Notes under the pieces: model-generated
Seen by the model: the letters and a program-made list of their open reading frames with translations, nothing else
What the model was told of the DNA's origin: nothing
Databases searched by the model: none
Source of the DNA: an uncultured beta proteobacterium
Lineage (GTDB): Bacteria > Pseudomonadota > Gammaproteobacteria > Burkholderiales > Burkholderiaceae_B
Direction: 5' to 3'
DNA length: 38,935 nucleotides
Assembly: GCA_903847325.1 (NCBI GenBank)
Contig: CAINDJ010000441.1
Span: 1-38,935 of the forward strand
Part shown: positions 1 through 7,750 of the stretch, piece after piece
Position numbering within the stretch: position 1 is the stretch's first letter
Layout of the letters: each line of letters begins with the position of its first letter
Program-made: the position numbers and the translations under genes

Positions 1-990
1 CTGGGCTCCTTCGCCTCGGGGTTTTTGCTCTACGGCATGTCGATGATGTATGGCGCGACGGGTAGCCTGGATCTGCGCTCGATCGCCGATGTCGTGTCAT
101 CGGGTCAGATCGATTACCTGCCACTGACGTTTGGTCTGGTGTTCCTAGTGGCGGGTTTGGCATTCAAACTTGGTGCTGTGCCTTTTCATATGTGGGTGCC
201 TGACGTCTATCAGGGCGCACCGACTGCCGTGACACTTGTTTTGGCTGCTGCCCCTAAGTTGGCTGCTTTTGCAATTACCTTAAAGATTCTGGTGGTTGCG
301 CTGGGTGATCTGGCTGCCGACTGGCAACCAATGCTGATGATTCTGGCGATCTTGTCGCTGGCCATCGGTAACCTGACCGCCATCATGCAGACTAACTTCA
401 AACGGATGTTGGCCTACTCGACGATTTCGCATATTGGTTTTGTCTTGCTTGGTCTGATGTCGGGTTCGATCGACAATGATCTGGCTGCGGACTCTTCAGC
501 CTACGGTTCTGCTTTGTTTTATATGCTGACTTATGTGCTGACAACACTGGCCTCATTTGGTCTGGTGATGTTGATGTCTCGCGAAGGATTTGAATGTGAA
601 AGCATCGATGATCTAAAGGGCTTGAATAAGCGTAGTCCTTGGATGGCGGCAATGCTGTTAATCCTCATGTGTTCATTGGCTGGTCTGCCACCTTTGGTTG
701 GTTTTGATGCAAAACTGCTGATCTTGCAAGCTTTGTTGCAGTCTGATCGCCTCTGGTTAGCTGTGGTCGCCGTGCTGTTCTCGCTGATTGGTGCCTTCTA
801 TTACCTGCGTGTCATCAAAGTTGCTTACTTTGATGAGCCTGCAGAGAATGCCCCAGCGATGCCGAAGGTTTGCTTTTTCCCACGCGCACTGATGATTTTT
901 AACGGTTTGCTGGTGTTGGTGTTAGGTTTGATGCCTGGTGGCTTGATGACACTGTGCTTGCAAACCATGCGTGCGACCTTGTCGCTTTGA
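1..990 (+). CDS. nuoN: NADH-quinone oxidoreductase subunit N (5' truncated by window)
   Basis: Membrane subunit of respiratory complex I, an antiporter-like proton-pumping subunit in the inner membrane. The reading frame is open from base 1 and the residues before the first internal Met ([12 protein letters not shown]) are typical of NuoN, so the gene enters from the left edge. About 329 residues are present; the family is usually near 485-490, so roughly the first third is missing. Visible hallmarks are the conserved helix with [16 protein letters not shown] near codons 60-75, a conserved Lys in the following PKLAAF stretch, and the [16 protein letters not shown] segment. Many hydrophobic helices run through to the end. 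It is followed after 19 bases by a DUF2818 gene, the usual gene after nuoN in this order. Identification is confident; only the start is unseen. Confidence 0.96.
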   Translation: MGSFASGFLLYGMSMMYGATGSLDLRSIADVVSSGQIDYLPLTFGLVFLVAGLAFKLGAVPFHMWVPDVYQGAPTAVTLVLAAAPKLAAFAITLKILVVALGDLAADWQPMLMILAILSLAIGNLTAIMQTNFKRMLAYSTISHIGFVLLGLMSGSIDNDLAADSSAYGSALFYMLTYVLTTLASFGLVMLMSREGFECESIDDLKGLNKRSPWMAAMLLILMCSLAGLPPLVGFDAKLLILQALLQSDRLWLAVVAVLFSLIGAFYYLRVIKVAYFDEPAENAPAMPKVCFFPRALMIFNGLLVLVLGLMPGGLMTLCLQTMRATLSL

Positions 991-1009
991 TCGATTGAAC
1001 TGATCACGC

Positions 1010-1321
1010 ATGAATCAATCCGTCGCTGTCTGGCTGCTGATCGTTATAGCTCTGGCAGCGGCGAATCTCCCCTTTATCAATGAGCGCTTGTTTGCTTTGA
1101 TCCCGCTGGGGTCGGGTGTGCAACAGGACAAGTCATTCCTGTTGCGCGTGATTGAATTAGTGGTGTCGTACGGACTAGTCGGATTGTTGGGCTATTTGTT
1201 CGAAAGTACGCTCGGCAATCCTTTCAAGCAGCGCTGGGAATTTTATGCCATCACTTTTAGTTTGTTTGTGGTGTTGGCTTTCCCAGGCTTTGTGATTCGC
1301 TATCTGATGCGACGTAGCTGA
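1010..1321 (+). CDS. DUF2818 family small membrane protein
   Basis: A 103-residue inner-membrane protein with about three hydrophobic segments (residues 5-22, about 45-65 and 80-97). It begins MNQSVAVWLLIVIALAAANLP, which is characteristic of the DUF2818 family, normally found directly downstream of nuoN in Burkholderiales. The function is unknown; the constant position at the end of the nuo operon suggests a link to complex I assembly or stability, but that is inference from context. The gene starts 19 bases after the nuoN stop and is probably the last gene of the operon, because the next genes are on the opposite strand and are of a different, AT-rich character. Confidence 0.85.
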   Translation: MNQSVAVWLLIVIALAAANLPFINERLFALIPLGSGVQQDKSFLLRVIELVVSYGLVGLLGYLFESTLGNPFKQRWEFYAITFSLFVVLAFPGFVIRYLMRRS

Positions 1322-1330
1322 AAGTGTAAA

Positions 1331-1717
1331 TCAAACTAGCCGTATAGGCCCGGTGTATTGAGCGATTGTTTTATCTGAAGTTAAAAGAGTGAAACCTTCA
1401 GCTGTTGCTTGAGACAATAAAATCCTATCGAAAGGATCTTTGTGTATAGCTGGCAAATCCTCAACTGATACCGAATGTAAACCAGTGATGCTGAGCTCCT
1501 GATATCCATTGTCAATGAGTGCTCTTCGTAATACACGCGCATCAACTTTAAAATCAGGTCTTCCTAGTCCTGTCTTGATTGAAATTTCCCATAAACTTGC
1601 TGCACTGAAAAACAACTCATTTTCAGTTTCCTCAATAATTGATTTTGCTTGTTGGGATAATTTCTCTGGGCTACCTGCTGCCCATAGCAGAATATGGGTA
1701 TCTAATAAAAACTTCAT
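1331..1717 (-). CDS. PIN-domain toxin (VapC-like ribonuclease)
   Basis: Predicted toxin of a type II toxin-antitoxin pair, 128 residues, the usual size of single-domain PIN nucleases. The acidic residues expected to bind Mg2+ or Mn2+ are visible: D6 in the N-terminal FLLDTHILLW motif, E44 in SLWEISIK, D97 in HKDPFDRILLSQA and D115 in LLTSDK. The DTHILLW / DPFDR pattern is that of the PIN subgroup (COG3744) paired with Phd/YefM-type antitoxins. Its start overlaps the antitoxin stop by 4 bases (1714-1717), implying translational coupling. RNA target specificity cannot be read from sequence. The pair sits between the nuo operon and serB and is AT-richer than its neighbours, so acquisition by transfer is plausible. 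Confidence 0.88.
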   Translation of the reverse strand: MKFLLDTHILLWAAGSPEKLSQQAKSIIEETENELFFSAASLWEISIKTGLGRPDFKVDARVLRRALIDNGYQELSITGLHSVSVEDLPAIHKDPFDRILLSQATAEGFTLLTSDKTIAQYTGPIRLV

Positions 1718-1959
1718 TCATTTCCACAAAAAAGCTGTTCAATTTCTGTTTGGCCGAGGGTGTCGAAATCGTCTGGAACTGAAATTTGTCCGTTTAGAAA
1801 TCCAATTCTTTTTGGTTTGACTTGACCAGTAGGCTCGAATCTTATTACGAGAACCATTGGTTTACCTGCTTTGGCAATGACAAAAGGCTCGCCATTGACC
1901 GCCAGGTCAACTAATTTGGAGAGATGTGTTTTTGCATCGTGAATATTAAACGTTTGCAT
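1714..1959 (-). CDS. Phd/YefM-family antitoxin
   Basis: An 81-residue antitoxin for the adjacent PIN toxin. The N-terminal half (MQTFNIHDAKTHLSKLVDLAVNGEPFVIAKAGKP) has the Phd/YefM fold signature: a short strand, the DAKTHLS helix, then the GEPFVIAKAGKP turn. This part normally dimerises and binds the operator. The acidic C-terminal tail (SVPDDFDTLGQTEIEQLFCGNE) is the part expected to wrap around and neutralise the toxin. The ATG lies only 7 bases from a perfect 17-bp inverted repeat (1967-2006), the likely autoregulatory operator. No convincing Shine-Dalgarno sequence precedes the start, so the mRNA may have a very short leader. The antitoxin-then-toxin order is usual for the class. Confidence 0.87.
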   Translation of the reverse strand: MQTFNIHDAKTHLSKLVDLAVNGEPFVIAKAGKPMVLVIRFEPTGQVKPKRIGFLNGQISVPDDFDTLGQTEIEQLFCGNE

Positions 1960-1966
1960 AATAATC

Positions 1967-2006
1967 TATATAAACTAAACTAAGTCCAGTTAGTTTAGTT
2001 TATATA
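1967..2006. promoter_or_regulatory. Perfect 17-bp inverted repeat, likely toxin-antitoxin operator
   Basis: The left arm is 1967-1983, the spacer GTCCAG is 1984-1989 and the right arm is 1990-2006; the arms are perfectly complementary over 17 bases and very AT-rich. It lies 7 bases upstream of the antitoxin ATG on the minus strand and contains TATA-rich -10-like sequence. Phd-type antitoxins repress their own promoter through palindromes at this position. It could instead act as a terminator for serB upstream, but it lacks a GC-rich stem and a clear T-tract. Confidence 0.65.
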
Positions 2007-2024
2007 TTTATAGAAAACAACTGT

Positions 2025-2882
2025 TCACTCCTCAAACCAGTTCAGTACACCGTCCAGGCCCGCAACATTCAATGCGTATTTCGCTTGAGCTTGTACTACG
2101 GGCTTTGCGCGGTAAGCGACTGAATATCCCGCGTTTGAGAGCATTTTAAGATCATTCGCGCCGTCACCGATAGCAATAATCTGATGAGGTTCTGCGCCGT
2201 GCTCGGCGGCAAAACTACGCAATGTATCTGCTTTGCCTTGCGCGTCGAGAATGCGACCTTGGACGACCCCAGTCAATAAACCGTTTTCCTCGGCTAATAC
2301 ATTAGCGTGTGCTTCGGTCAGGTTCAATCGTGTTTTAAGTTTTTCAGTAAAAAAAGTAAATCCGCCCGAGACTAACAACACTTTGATGCCTGACTCCAGC
2401 GCTGTGCTGACAAGTTTTTCAGCACCCGCGTTAAGGCGCAGTTTTTCTTCGTACACCGATTGCAAGACATCAATCGACAAGCCTTTCAGGAAGGCGACAC
2501 GTTTAATCAGGCTTTCTGAAAAGTCTTTAATCTCGCCACGCATAGCAGCCTCGGTGATTGAGGCGACTTGTTCTTTTACCCCACCAAAGGCTGCAATCTC
2601 GTCGATACACTCGATGTTGATGAGGGTGGAGTCCATGTCCATCGCGAGTACTTTGCAGTCGGACAGGCGTCTGCCTGCTGGCACATAGGCGCAATCCGCA
2701 TGGATACGCATCCCCCAGGCTTGCACCTCCGCGCGGGTATGAGCGTCCTCGCAAACTCCAAGCAGACGCACAGCAGATGTACCCAGACGTTTAACGCCAG
2801 ACGCTTCAGCAATCGCGGCAATTTGCTCAATCATTTCGCCTGTTAGTGCAGGTGTTTGGACAACGAGATTAGTTGGGGTCAT
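2025..2882 (-). CDS. serB: Phosphoserine phosphatase
   Basis: Catalyses the last step of serine biosynthesis, O-phospho-L-serine to serine plus phosphate, in the cytoplasm. The 285-residue protein has all haloacid dehalogenase motifs: motif I DMDST at 82-86 (nucleophile D82, acid/base D84), motif II S172 in LLVSGGFTFF, and motif IV GDGANDL at 239-245 with metal ligands D240 and D244. The SerB-specific cap motif ECIDEIA follows motif I at 91-97. The N-terminal 70 residues form the regulatory-like domain seen in proteobacterial SerB. It is transcribed towards the toxin-antitoxin module and lies downstream of mfd with a 71-base gap containing a short direct repeat (2887-2912). Confidence 0.96.
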   Translation of the reverse strand: MTPTNLVVQTPALTGEMIEQIAAIAEASGVKRLGTSAVRLLGVCEDAHTRAEVQAWGMRIHADCAYVPAGRRLSDCKVLAMDMDSTLINIECIDEIAAFGGVKEQVASITEAAMRGEIKDFSESLIKRVAFLKGLSIDVLQSVYEEKLRLNAGAEKLVSTALESGIKVLLVSGGFTFFTEKLKTRLNLTEAHANVLAEENGLLTGVVQGRILDAQGKADTLRSFAAEHGAEPHQIIAIGDGANDLKMLSNAGYSVAYRAKPVVQAQAKYALNVAGLDGVLNWFEE

Positions 2883-2886
2883 GACG

Positions 2887-2912
2887 AATGATTAAAGTGA
2901 AATGATTAAAGT
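2887..2912. repeat. 12-bp direct repeat upstream of serB
   Basis: AATGATTAAAGT occurs at 2887-2898 and again at 2901-2912, separated by GA, within the mfd-serB gap just upstream of the serB ATG on the minus strand. The region is AT-rich. It may be a regulator site or simple slippage; nothing in the sequence decides. Confidence 0.5.
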
Positions 2913-2953
2913 TAAAAAAATACTGTGAAATAAATATCGTTATACAAACACGC

Positions 2954-5900
2954 TTAGATAATCGCGCGTAACAGTTTACGCACCTCATCGGCTCGAGCCG
3001 TGACATCCGGAATATTAATCTCGGCACGCAGCTTGTCCTGTCCTGCAAAACGGATGTTTTTCTTCTTTTGAACCAACTCAATCAGTTTCAGAGGATCAAC
3101 CGTCGTATTTTGCTTAAAGTGCAAAAGGATTTGCCCCTCACTGGCATCAATTTTCTGTATTCCCAGCGGAAGTCCTTGTAAACGTATTTTATGTGTCGCG
3201 ATCAGTGTTTTAGCTGCGTCAGGCAGTTTTCCAAAGCGATCGATGAGTTCTTCCTGAATCATAATCAGTCCGTCTTCATCTTTGCTGTTTGAAAGACGCT
3301 TATACAAAGACAAGCGCGCATAAACATCGGCGCAATAATCTGCGGGCAGCAAAGCGGGTGAGTGCAGATTAACCTCGCAGCCGGCGCTGAATGGTGCATC
3401 CAGATCCGGCTCGACACCGGCTTTCAGGGCACGCACAGCTTCGTTGAGCATGTCGTTGTACATCGAGAAGCCGATTTCCTGAATATTGCCAGACTGTGAT
3501 TCACCCAGTACTTCACCCGTGCCACGGATTTCGAGATCGTGCATGGCCAGGAAAAAGCCTGAGCCGAGTTCTTCCATGGCCTGAATCGCCTCAAGACGTT
3601 TTTTAGCGTTCTTGGTGATGGCATCTTCGCCAGGCGTCATTAAGTACGCATAGGCCTGATGGTGCGAGCGACCGACTCGGCCACGTAACTGATGCAGCTG
3701 CGCTAAACCAAATCGATCGGCTCTGTGAATGATAATCGTGTTGGCGCTCGGCACATCAATACCGGTTTCAATAATCGTTGTGCACAGCAAGACGTTGAAT
3801 TTTTGCTGATAAAAACCTTTCATGACTTGCTCAAGGTCTCGTTCGCCCATTTGCCCGTGGGCGACCGCGATGCGTGCCTCCGGCACCAGTTCTTCGAGAC
3901 GTGCGCGGCGGTTATGAATCGTGTCGACTTCGTTATGCAGGAAATACGCCTGACCACCGCGCTTGAGTTCACGCAGCAATGCCTCGCGGATGGTGCTGTT
4001 GTCTTCGCGTCTGACGAAAGTTTTGATCGCTAGTCGTTTTTGCGGAGCGGTCGCGATAACGGAAAAATCCCGGATACCTTCGAGTGACATACCGAGGGTG
4101 CGCGGGATCGGCGTGGCGGTCAGTGTCAGTACGTCGACCTCGGCGCGCATGGCTTTGAGGGCCTCTTTCTGGCGCACACCAAATCGGTGTTCCTCGTCAA
4201 TGACGACGAGCCCCAGACGTTTGAATTGCACATCCTTGGAAAGAATTTTATGCGTACCGATCACGATATCGATCGTACCGTCGTTGATGCCGGCGATCGC
4301 TGCGGTGATTTCTTTCGCTGAACGAAAGCGTGAGAGTTCGACCACTTTGACAGGCCAGTCCGCGAATCGGTCGGAGAATGTTTGCGCGTGCTGCTCGGCG
4401 AGCAAGGTGGTTGGGCATAGCAAGGCTACTTGTTTGCCATTCGCGATTGCGAGGAAAGCCGCACGCAGCGCAACTTCGGTTTTGCCAAAGCCCACATCGC
4501 CACACACCAGTCTGTCCATTGGACGACCCGAGGTCATATCCTCGATCACGCACTGGATGGCCGCAGCTTGATCGGCTGTTTCGTCAAAGCCAAAGCCTTC
4601 GGCGAACAGGTCGTAATCACCAAGCGGGAGCTTAAAAGCAAAGCCTTCGCGCGCCGCACGTTTGGCATAGAGGTCGAGCAATTCTGCCGCCGTGTCACGT
4701 ACTTGTTGCGCTGCTTTTTTACGCGCTTTTTCCCACTGGCCCGAGCCTAGCAAGTGGAGGGGGGCTGATTCAGGATCGGTGCCGCTGTAACGGGCGATCA
4801 CGTGCAGTTGGGAGACCGGCACGTAAAGCGTGGTTTTATTGCCGTATTCGAGATAGAGGAATTCCATCTCGCCTTCGCCCATGTCCATGTTGACCAGGCC
4901 GTGGTAACGGCCGATGCCATGTTGGGCGTGGACGACCGGGTCGCCTTCGCGTAATTCGGAGAGGTCGCGCACCATTGCTTCGACGTTGCTGGCGCGTTCC
5001 TGGTCGCGTTTGCCACGTCTGGCTGTGCCGCCATGGCCTGGGTAGAGATCGTTTTCCGTCAGGAAAATCAGCCCCTGCGCAGGGATCTCAAAACCGGTGC
5101 CAAGCGAGGCCACGGTAATGGCGAATTTCGCATCGCTTTCAAGAAATATTGCAACCGATTCGGTTTGCGCGTCAGGCGCAATCCCATGCTCTGCAAGCAT
5201 TTGGACGATGGTTTCGCGCCGGCCATGCGAGTCTGCGCAGAGCACGACCCGTGTATTGATATTCGCGCGTGTGGAAGCAGAAGTTTTAGCGCGTACGATT
5301 GCATTTCTCGTATCGCGCTCAAGGACCAGGCGTAACTTTTGCAGCGGGTCTTCGGCGCGGCGCGTGACACCCACCTCGGGCGCACTGATGATGTCTGTGT
5401 GCGGTGTGTCGGCCGTCAAGGCGATGCGCCGGAATTGTTTCAGGTGCTCGAACAATGGCTCTGCTTGTAAAAACAGGGACGCGGGTGGCAGCACCGGGCG
5501 TTCACGGTCACTTTTCAGGAACTGATAACGGCTCGCAGTGTCCTGGGTGAAACGACGTATCGCGTCATCAATATCTCCAAGCGTGACCACCAGGCTATCG
5601 GCAGGCAGATAGTCGAATAGTGTCGCGGTGTGTTCAAAAAACAGTGGCAGATAATATTCAATTCCGGCAAATGCAATGCCGTGGCCCATATCTTTATAAG
5701 GCAGTGCGCGCGAAGGGTCTCCCTCGAAGACCTCACGGAACTGCGCACGGAAATGATTGCGCGCCGGCTCATCCATCGGGAATTCGCGACCAGGCAAAAG
5801 TTGCACAGAGCCGACTGGATACAAACTGCGTTGTGTATCAATATCAAAGGCACGGATCGATTCGATTTCGTCGTCAAACAAATCGATACGGTAGGGCACC

Positions 5901-6445
5901 ACCGAGCCCATCGGGAATAAATCAATCAGACTGCCTCGGATACAAAATTCACCAGGCGCCGTGACCTGCGAGACATGCGCGTAGTTGGCCAGCGTTAACT
6001 GGTTACGGAGTGCTTGCTCGTCGAGTTTGTCTTTTTGTTTAAAGGAAAATGTGTAGGCTGCCAAAAAGCTTGGAGGTGCGAGCCGGTATAAAGCGGTCGT
6101 GATCGGCACCGTCAGGACATCGACATCATTCTGACTCAGGGCATGTAAAGTGCGCAGCCGCTCGGAGATCAGATCCTGATGAGGTGAAAAGCTGTCATAG
6201 GGAAGTGTTTCCCAGTCGGGCAGCGGACGGACTTTGAGTGAGGGCGCAAAAATCGGGATTTCATCGGACAGTCGCTGGGCCTCAAGCGGCTCAGCAGTCA
6301 GAATAACGAGTGTTTTACCCGCGGCCTGGGCGATCTGGGCGAGCAGCCAGGCGTCACCCGAGCCCGGTGGGCGTGGGTGAGCAAAACGTAAACCGGGTTT
6401 GAGCGCGGCTAACAAGGTAGAAACAGTAGTCAATGCAGCCGACAT
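2954..6445 (-). CDS. mfd: Transcription-repair coupling factor
   Basis: Large ATP-dependent translocase that removes RNA polymerase stalled at DNA lesions and recruits UvrA. From the chosen ATG at 6445 it is 1163 residues (E. coli Mfd 1148). A GTG at 6472 would add nine residues; the ATG is preferred because an AGGTGG sequence lies about 10 bases before it and MSAALTTVSTLL is a natural N-terminus. In order are the UvrB-like N-terminal module, the polymerase-interaction (CarD/RID) domain with EGDPVVHAQHGIGRYHGL, the helicase core with Walker A GDVGFGKTE (about residue 655), Walker B DEEH (about 748), motif III TATPIPRTL and motif VI QLRGRVGRSHHQAY, then the TRCF C-terminal domain. It is divergent from ispD across 60 AT-rich bases. 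Confidence 0.97.
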   Translation of the reverse strand: MSAALTTVSTLLAALKPGLRFAHPRPPGSGDAWLLAQIAQAAGKTLVILTAEPLEAQRLSDEIPIFAPSLKVRPLPDWETLPYDSFSPHQDLISERLRTLHALSQNDVDVLTVPITTALYRLAPPSFLAAYTFSFKQKDKLDEQALRNQLTLANYAHVSQVTAPGEFCIRGSLIDLFPMGSVVPYRIDLFDDEIESIRAFDIDTQRSLYPVGSVQLLPGREFPMDEPARNHFRAQFREVFEGDPSRALPYKDMGHGIAFAGIEYYLPLFFEHTATLFDYLPADSLVVTLGDIDDAIRRFTQDTASRYQFLKSDRERPVLPPASLFLQAEPLFEHLKQFRRIALTADTPHTDIISAPEVGVTRRAEDPLQKLRLVLERDTRNAIVRAKTSASTRANINTRVVLCADSHGRRETIVQMLAEHGIAPDAQTESVAIFLESDAKFAITVASLGTGFEIPAQGLIFLTENDLYPGHGGTARRGKRDQERASNVEAMVRDLSELREGDPVVHAQHGIGRYHGLVNMDMGEGEMEFLYLEYGNKTTLYVPVSQLHVIARYSGTDPESAPLHLLGSGQWEKARKKAAQQVRDTAAELLDLYAKRAAREGFAFKLPLGDYDLFAEGFGFDETADQAAAIQCVIEDMTSGRPMDRLVCGDVGFGKTEVALRAAFLAIANGKQVALLCPTTLLAEQHAQTFSDRFADWPVKVVELSRFRSAKEITAAIAGINDGTIDIVIGTHKILSKDVQFKRLGLVVIDEEHRFGVRQKEALKAMRAEVDVLTLTATPIPRTLGMSLEGIRDFSVIATAPQKRLAIKTFVRREDNSTIREALLRELKRGGQAYFLHNEVDTIHNRRARLEELVPEARIAVAHGQMGERDLEQVMKGFYQQKFNVLLCTTIIETGIDVPSANTIIIHRADRFGLAQLHQLRGRVGRSHHQAYAYLMTPGEDAITKNAKKRLEAIQAMEELGSGFFLAMHDLEIRGTGEVLGESQSGNIQEIGFSMYNDMLNEAVRALKAGVEPDLDAPFSAGCEVNLHSPALLPADYCADVYARLSLYKRLSNSKDEDGLIMIQEELIDRFGKLPDAAKTLIATHKIRLQGLPLGIQKIDASEGQILLHFKQNTTVDPLKLIELVQKKKNIRFAGQDKLRAEINIPDVTARADEVRKLLRAII

Positions 6446-6505
6446 GGAGGGAAAACCACCTGAATAAAACACCAGTTGAATTCTTGATTATAAAATCACA
6501 TACAT

Positions 6506-7210
6506 ATGAGCACATTTGATCCTACTTTTCGCATTGTTGCGCTGGTACCCGCCGCAGGAATTGGTGCACGCGCCGTAGGGACTGCTGTGGACCATACCCC
6601 TAAGCAATACCGCATGATTGCTGGTCAGCCGATGCTCAAACATGCTGTGCGGGCCTTACTGGCCGATCCGCGTGTTGAGCAGGTGCAGGTCATCACTGCG
6701 CCTCATGATAATGTGGCTCAGGAAGTCTTATCGGATTTGCCGCGAACCATATGCTGTGCGGTGGGTGGGGCGCAGCGTTCAGATACTGTTTTAAACGGTC
6801 TGGAGCAGGCTGGGCTGGCCGAAACTGACTGGGTTCTGGTGCACGATGCGGCGCGCCCTGGTCTGCCCAGAGAGGCGCTCACGCGGCTGATAGACGCTTG
6901 TCTCGAAAATGGTGTGGGTGGATTGCTTGCTATGCCTGTTGCAGACACGATTAAATATGCGGATCAGGCTGGCTGTGTCTCACGCACAGTTGATCGCGCG
7001 CAACTCTGGGTGGCACAAACCCCCCAGATGTTTCGTGCCGGCCTGTTAATTGCGGCCTTACGTCAGGCAAAAATATCTGGACAGGCGTTGACCGACGAGG
7101 CGCAAGCCATGGAGTCGGCAGGCCATCAGCCACTATTAATTCCAGGTTCTGGCCGAAATGCCAAAGTCACCTGGCCGGATGATTTCGAATGGGTAGGGTC
7201 GTGGTTATGA
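6506..7210 (+). CDS. ispD: 2-C-methyl-D-erythritol 4-phosphate cytidylyltransferase
   Basis: Third enzyme of the MEP isoprenoid pathway: joins CTP and 2-C-methyl-D-erythritol 4-phosphate, releasing pyrophosphate. The 234-residue protein shows the CTP-binding motif [10 protein letters not shown] (14-23), PKQY (32-35), the VHDAARP motif (about 112-118), the AQTPQ segment and the TDEA motif, then NAKVTWPDD near the end. Family length is about 225-240. The ispF gene begins within its stop codon, so the two are co-translated, the standard arrangement in many proteobacteria. It is divergent from mfd; an AT-rich stretch with TATAAA at about 6489-6494 could serve as a -10 element, though no good -35 is visible. 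Confidence 0.96.
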   Translation: MSTFDPTFRIVALVPAAGIGARAVGTAVDHTPKQYRMIAGQPMLKHAVRALLADPRVEQVQVITAPHDNVAQEVLSDLPRTICCAVGGAQRSDTVLNGLEQAGLAETDWVLVHDAARPGLPREALTRLIDACLENGVGGLLAMPVADTIKYADQAGCVSRTVDRAQLWVAQTPQMFRAGLLIAALRQAKISGQALTDEAQAMESAGHQPLLIPGSGRNAKVTWPDDFEWVGSWL

Positions 7211-7698
7211 GTCCATTTTCAATGCGAGTCGGACAGGGGTTTGATGTGCACGCGCTCGTTGAAGGACGACCTCTGATCATCGGTGGCGTAACTATCCCGC
7301 ATACTCATGGCCTGCTGGGACATTCCGATGCGGATGTGTTGTTGCATGCATTAACCGATGCGTTGCTCGGTGCAGCAGGGCTGGGCGATATTGGACGGCA
7401 TTTCCCGGATACCGATCCTCAGTATCGCGGGGCAGATAGTCGGGTGTTGTTGCGCGAGGCTTATCAGCGCGTGCGCCATGCGGGTTGGGATATCGTCAAT
7501 ATCGATGCGACGATCCATGCACAGGCCCCAAAAATCGGACCCCATGTCGGTGCCATGATTGCAAATATCGCCGCGGATCTGTCGGTTGATCCGGGTGCAA
7601 TTAACATTAAAGCCAAGACCAACGAGGGTTTGGGACACTTGGGTCGCAAAGAAGGGATCGCCGCTAATGTGGTGAGCTTGCTGGGCGCTAGTGGTTGA
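7207..7698 (+). CDS. ispF: 2-C-methyl-D-erythritol 2,4-cyclodiphosphate synthase
   Basis: Fifth enzyme of the MEP pathway: cyclises CDP-methylerythritol 2-phosphate to the 2,4-cyclodiphosphate with release of CMP. From the ATG at 7207 it is 163 residues, matching the family's usual 155-165. Zinc- and substrate-binding motifs are visible: GFDVHAL (D and H zinc ligands), the [35 protein letters not shown] region split by the strongly conserved SDAD, and [19 protein letters not shown] near the C-terminus. The ATG forms a 4-base overlap with the ispD stop and has GGTAGGG about 9 bases upstream. An ATG at 7189 in the same frame is less likely because it has a deeper overlap and no family counterpart. 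Confidence 0.95.
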   Translation: MSPFSMRVGQGFDVHALVEGRPLIIGGVTIPHTHGLLGHSDADVLLHALTDALLGAAGLGDIGRHFPDTDPQYRGADSRVLLREAYQRVRHAGWDIVNIDATIHAQAPKIGPHVGAMIANIAADLSVDPGAINIKAKTNEGLGHLGRKEGIAANVVSLLGASG

Positions 7699-7718
7699 TG
7701 CGTGTGGATCCAAATGGG

Positions 7719-7750
7719 TTGCCAAGTAACTAAATTGCCCGGTAACTAAA
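7719..7750. repeat. Tandem 16-bp repeat between convergent genes
   Basis: TTGCCAAGTAACTAAA (7719-7734) is followed immediately by TTGCCCGGTAACTAAA (7735-7750), 14 of 16 bases identical. The second copy covers the stop codon of the DUF2252 gene. It lies between the convergent ends of ispF and the DUF2252 gene. It looks like a local tandem duplication; no function is apparent. Confidence 0.6.

Noticed and set aside
3963-4571. A 202-codon plus-strand frame inside mfd.
   Set aside because: It lies opposite the mfd helicase core; the translation is Ser/Arg-rich with no family features, typical of a shadow frame.
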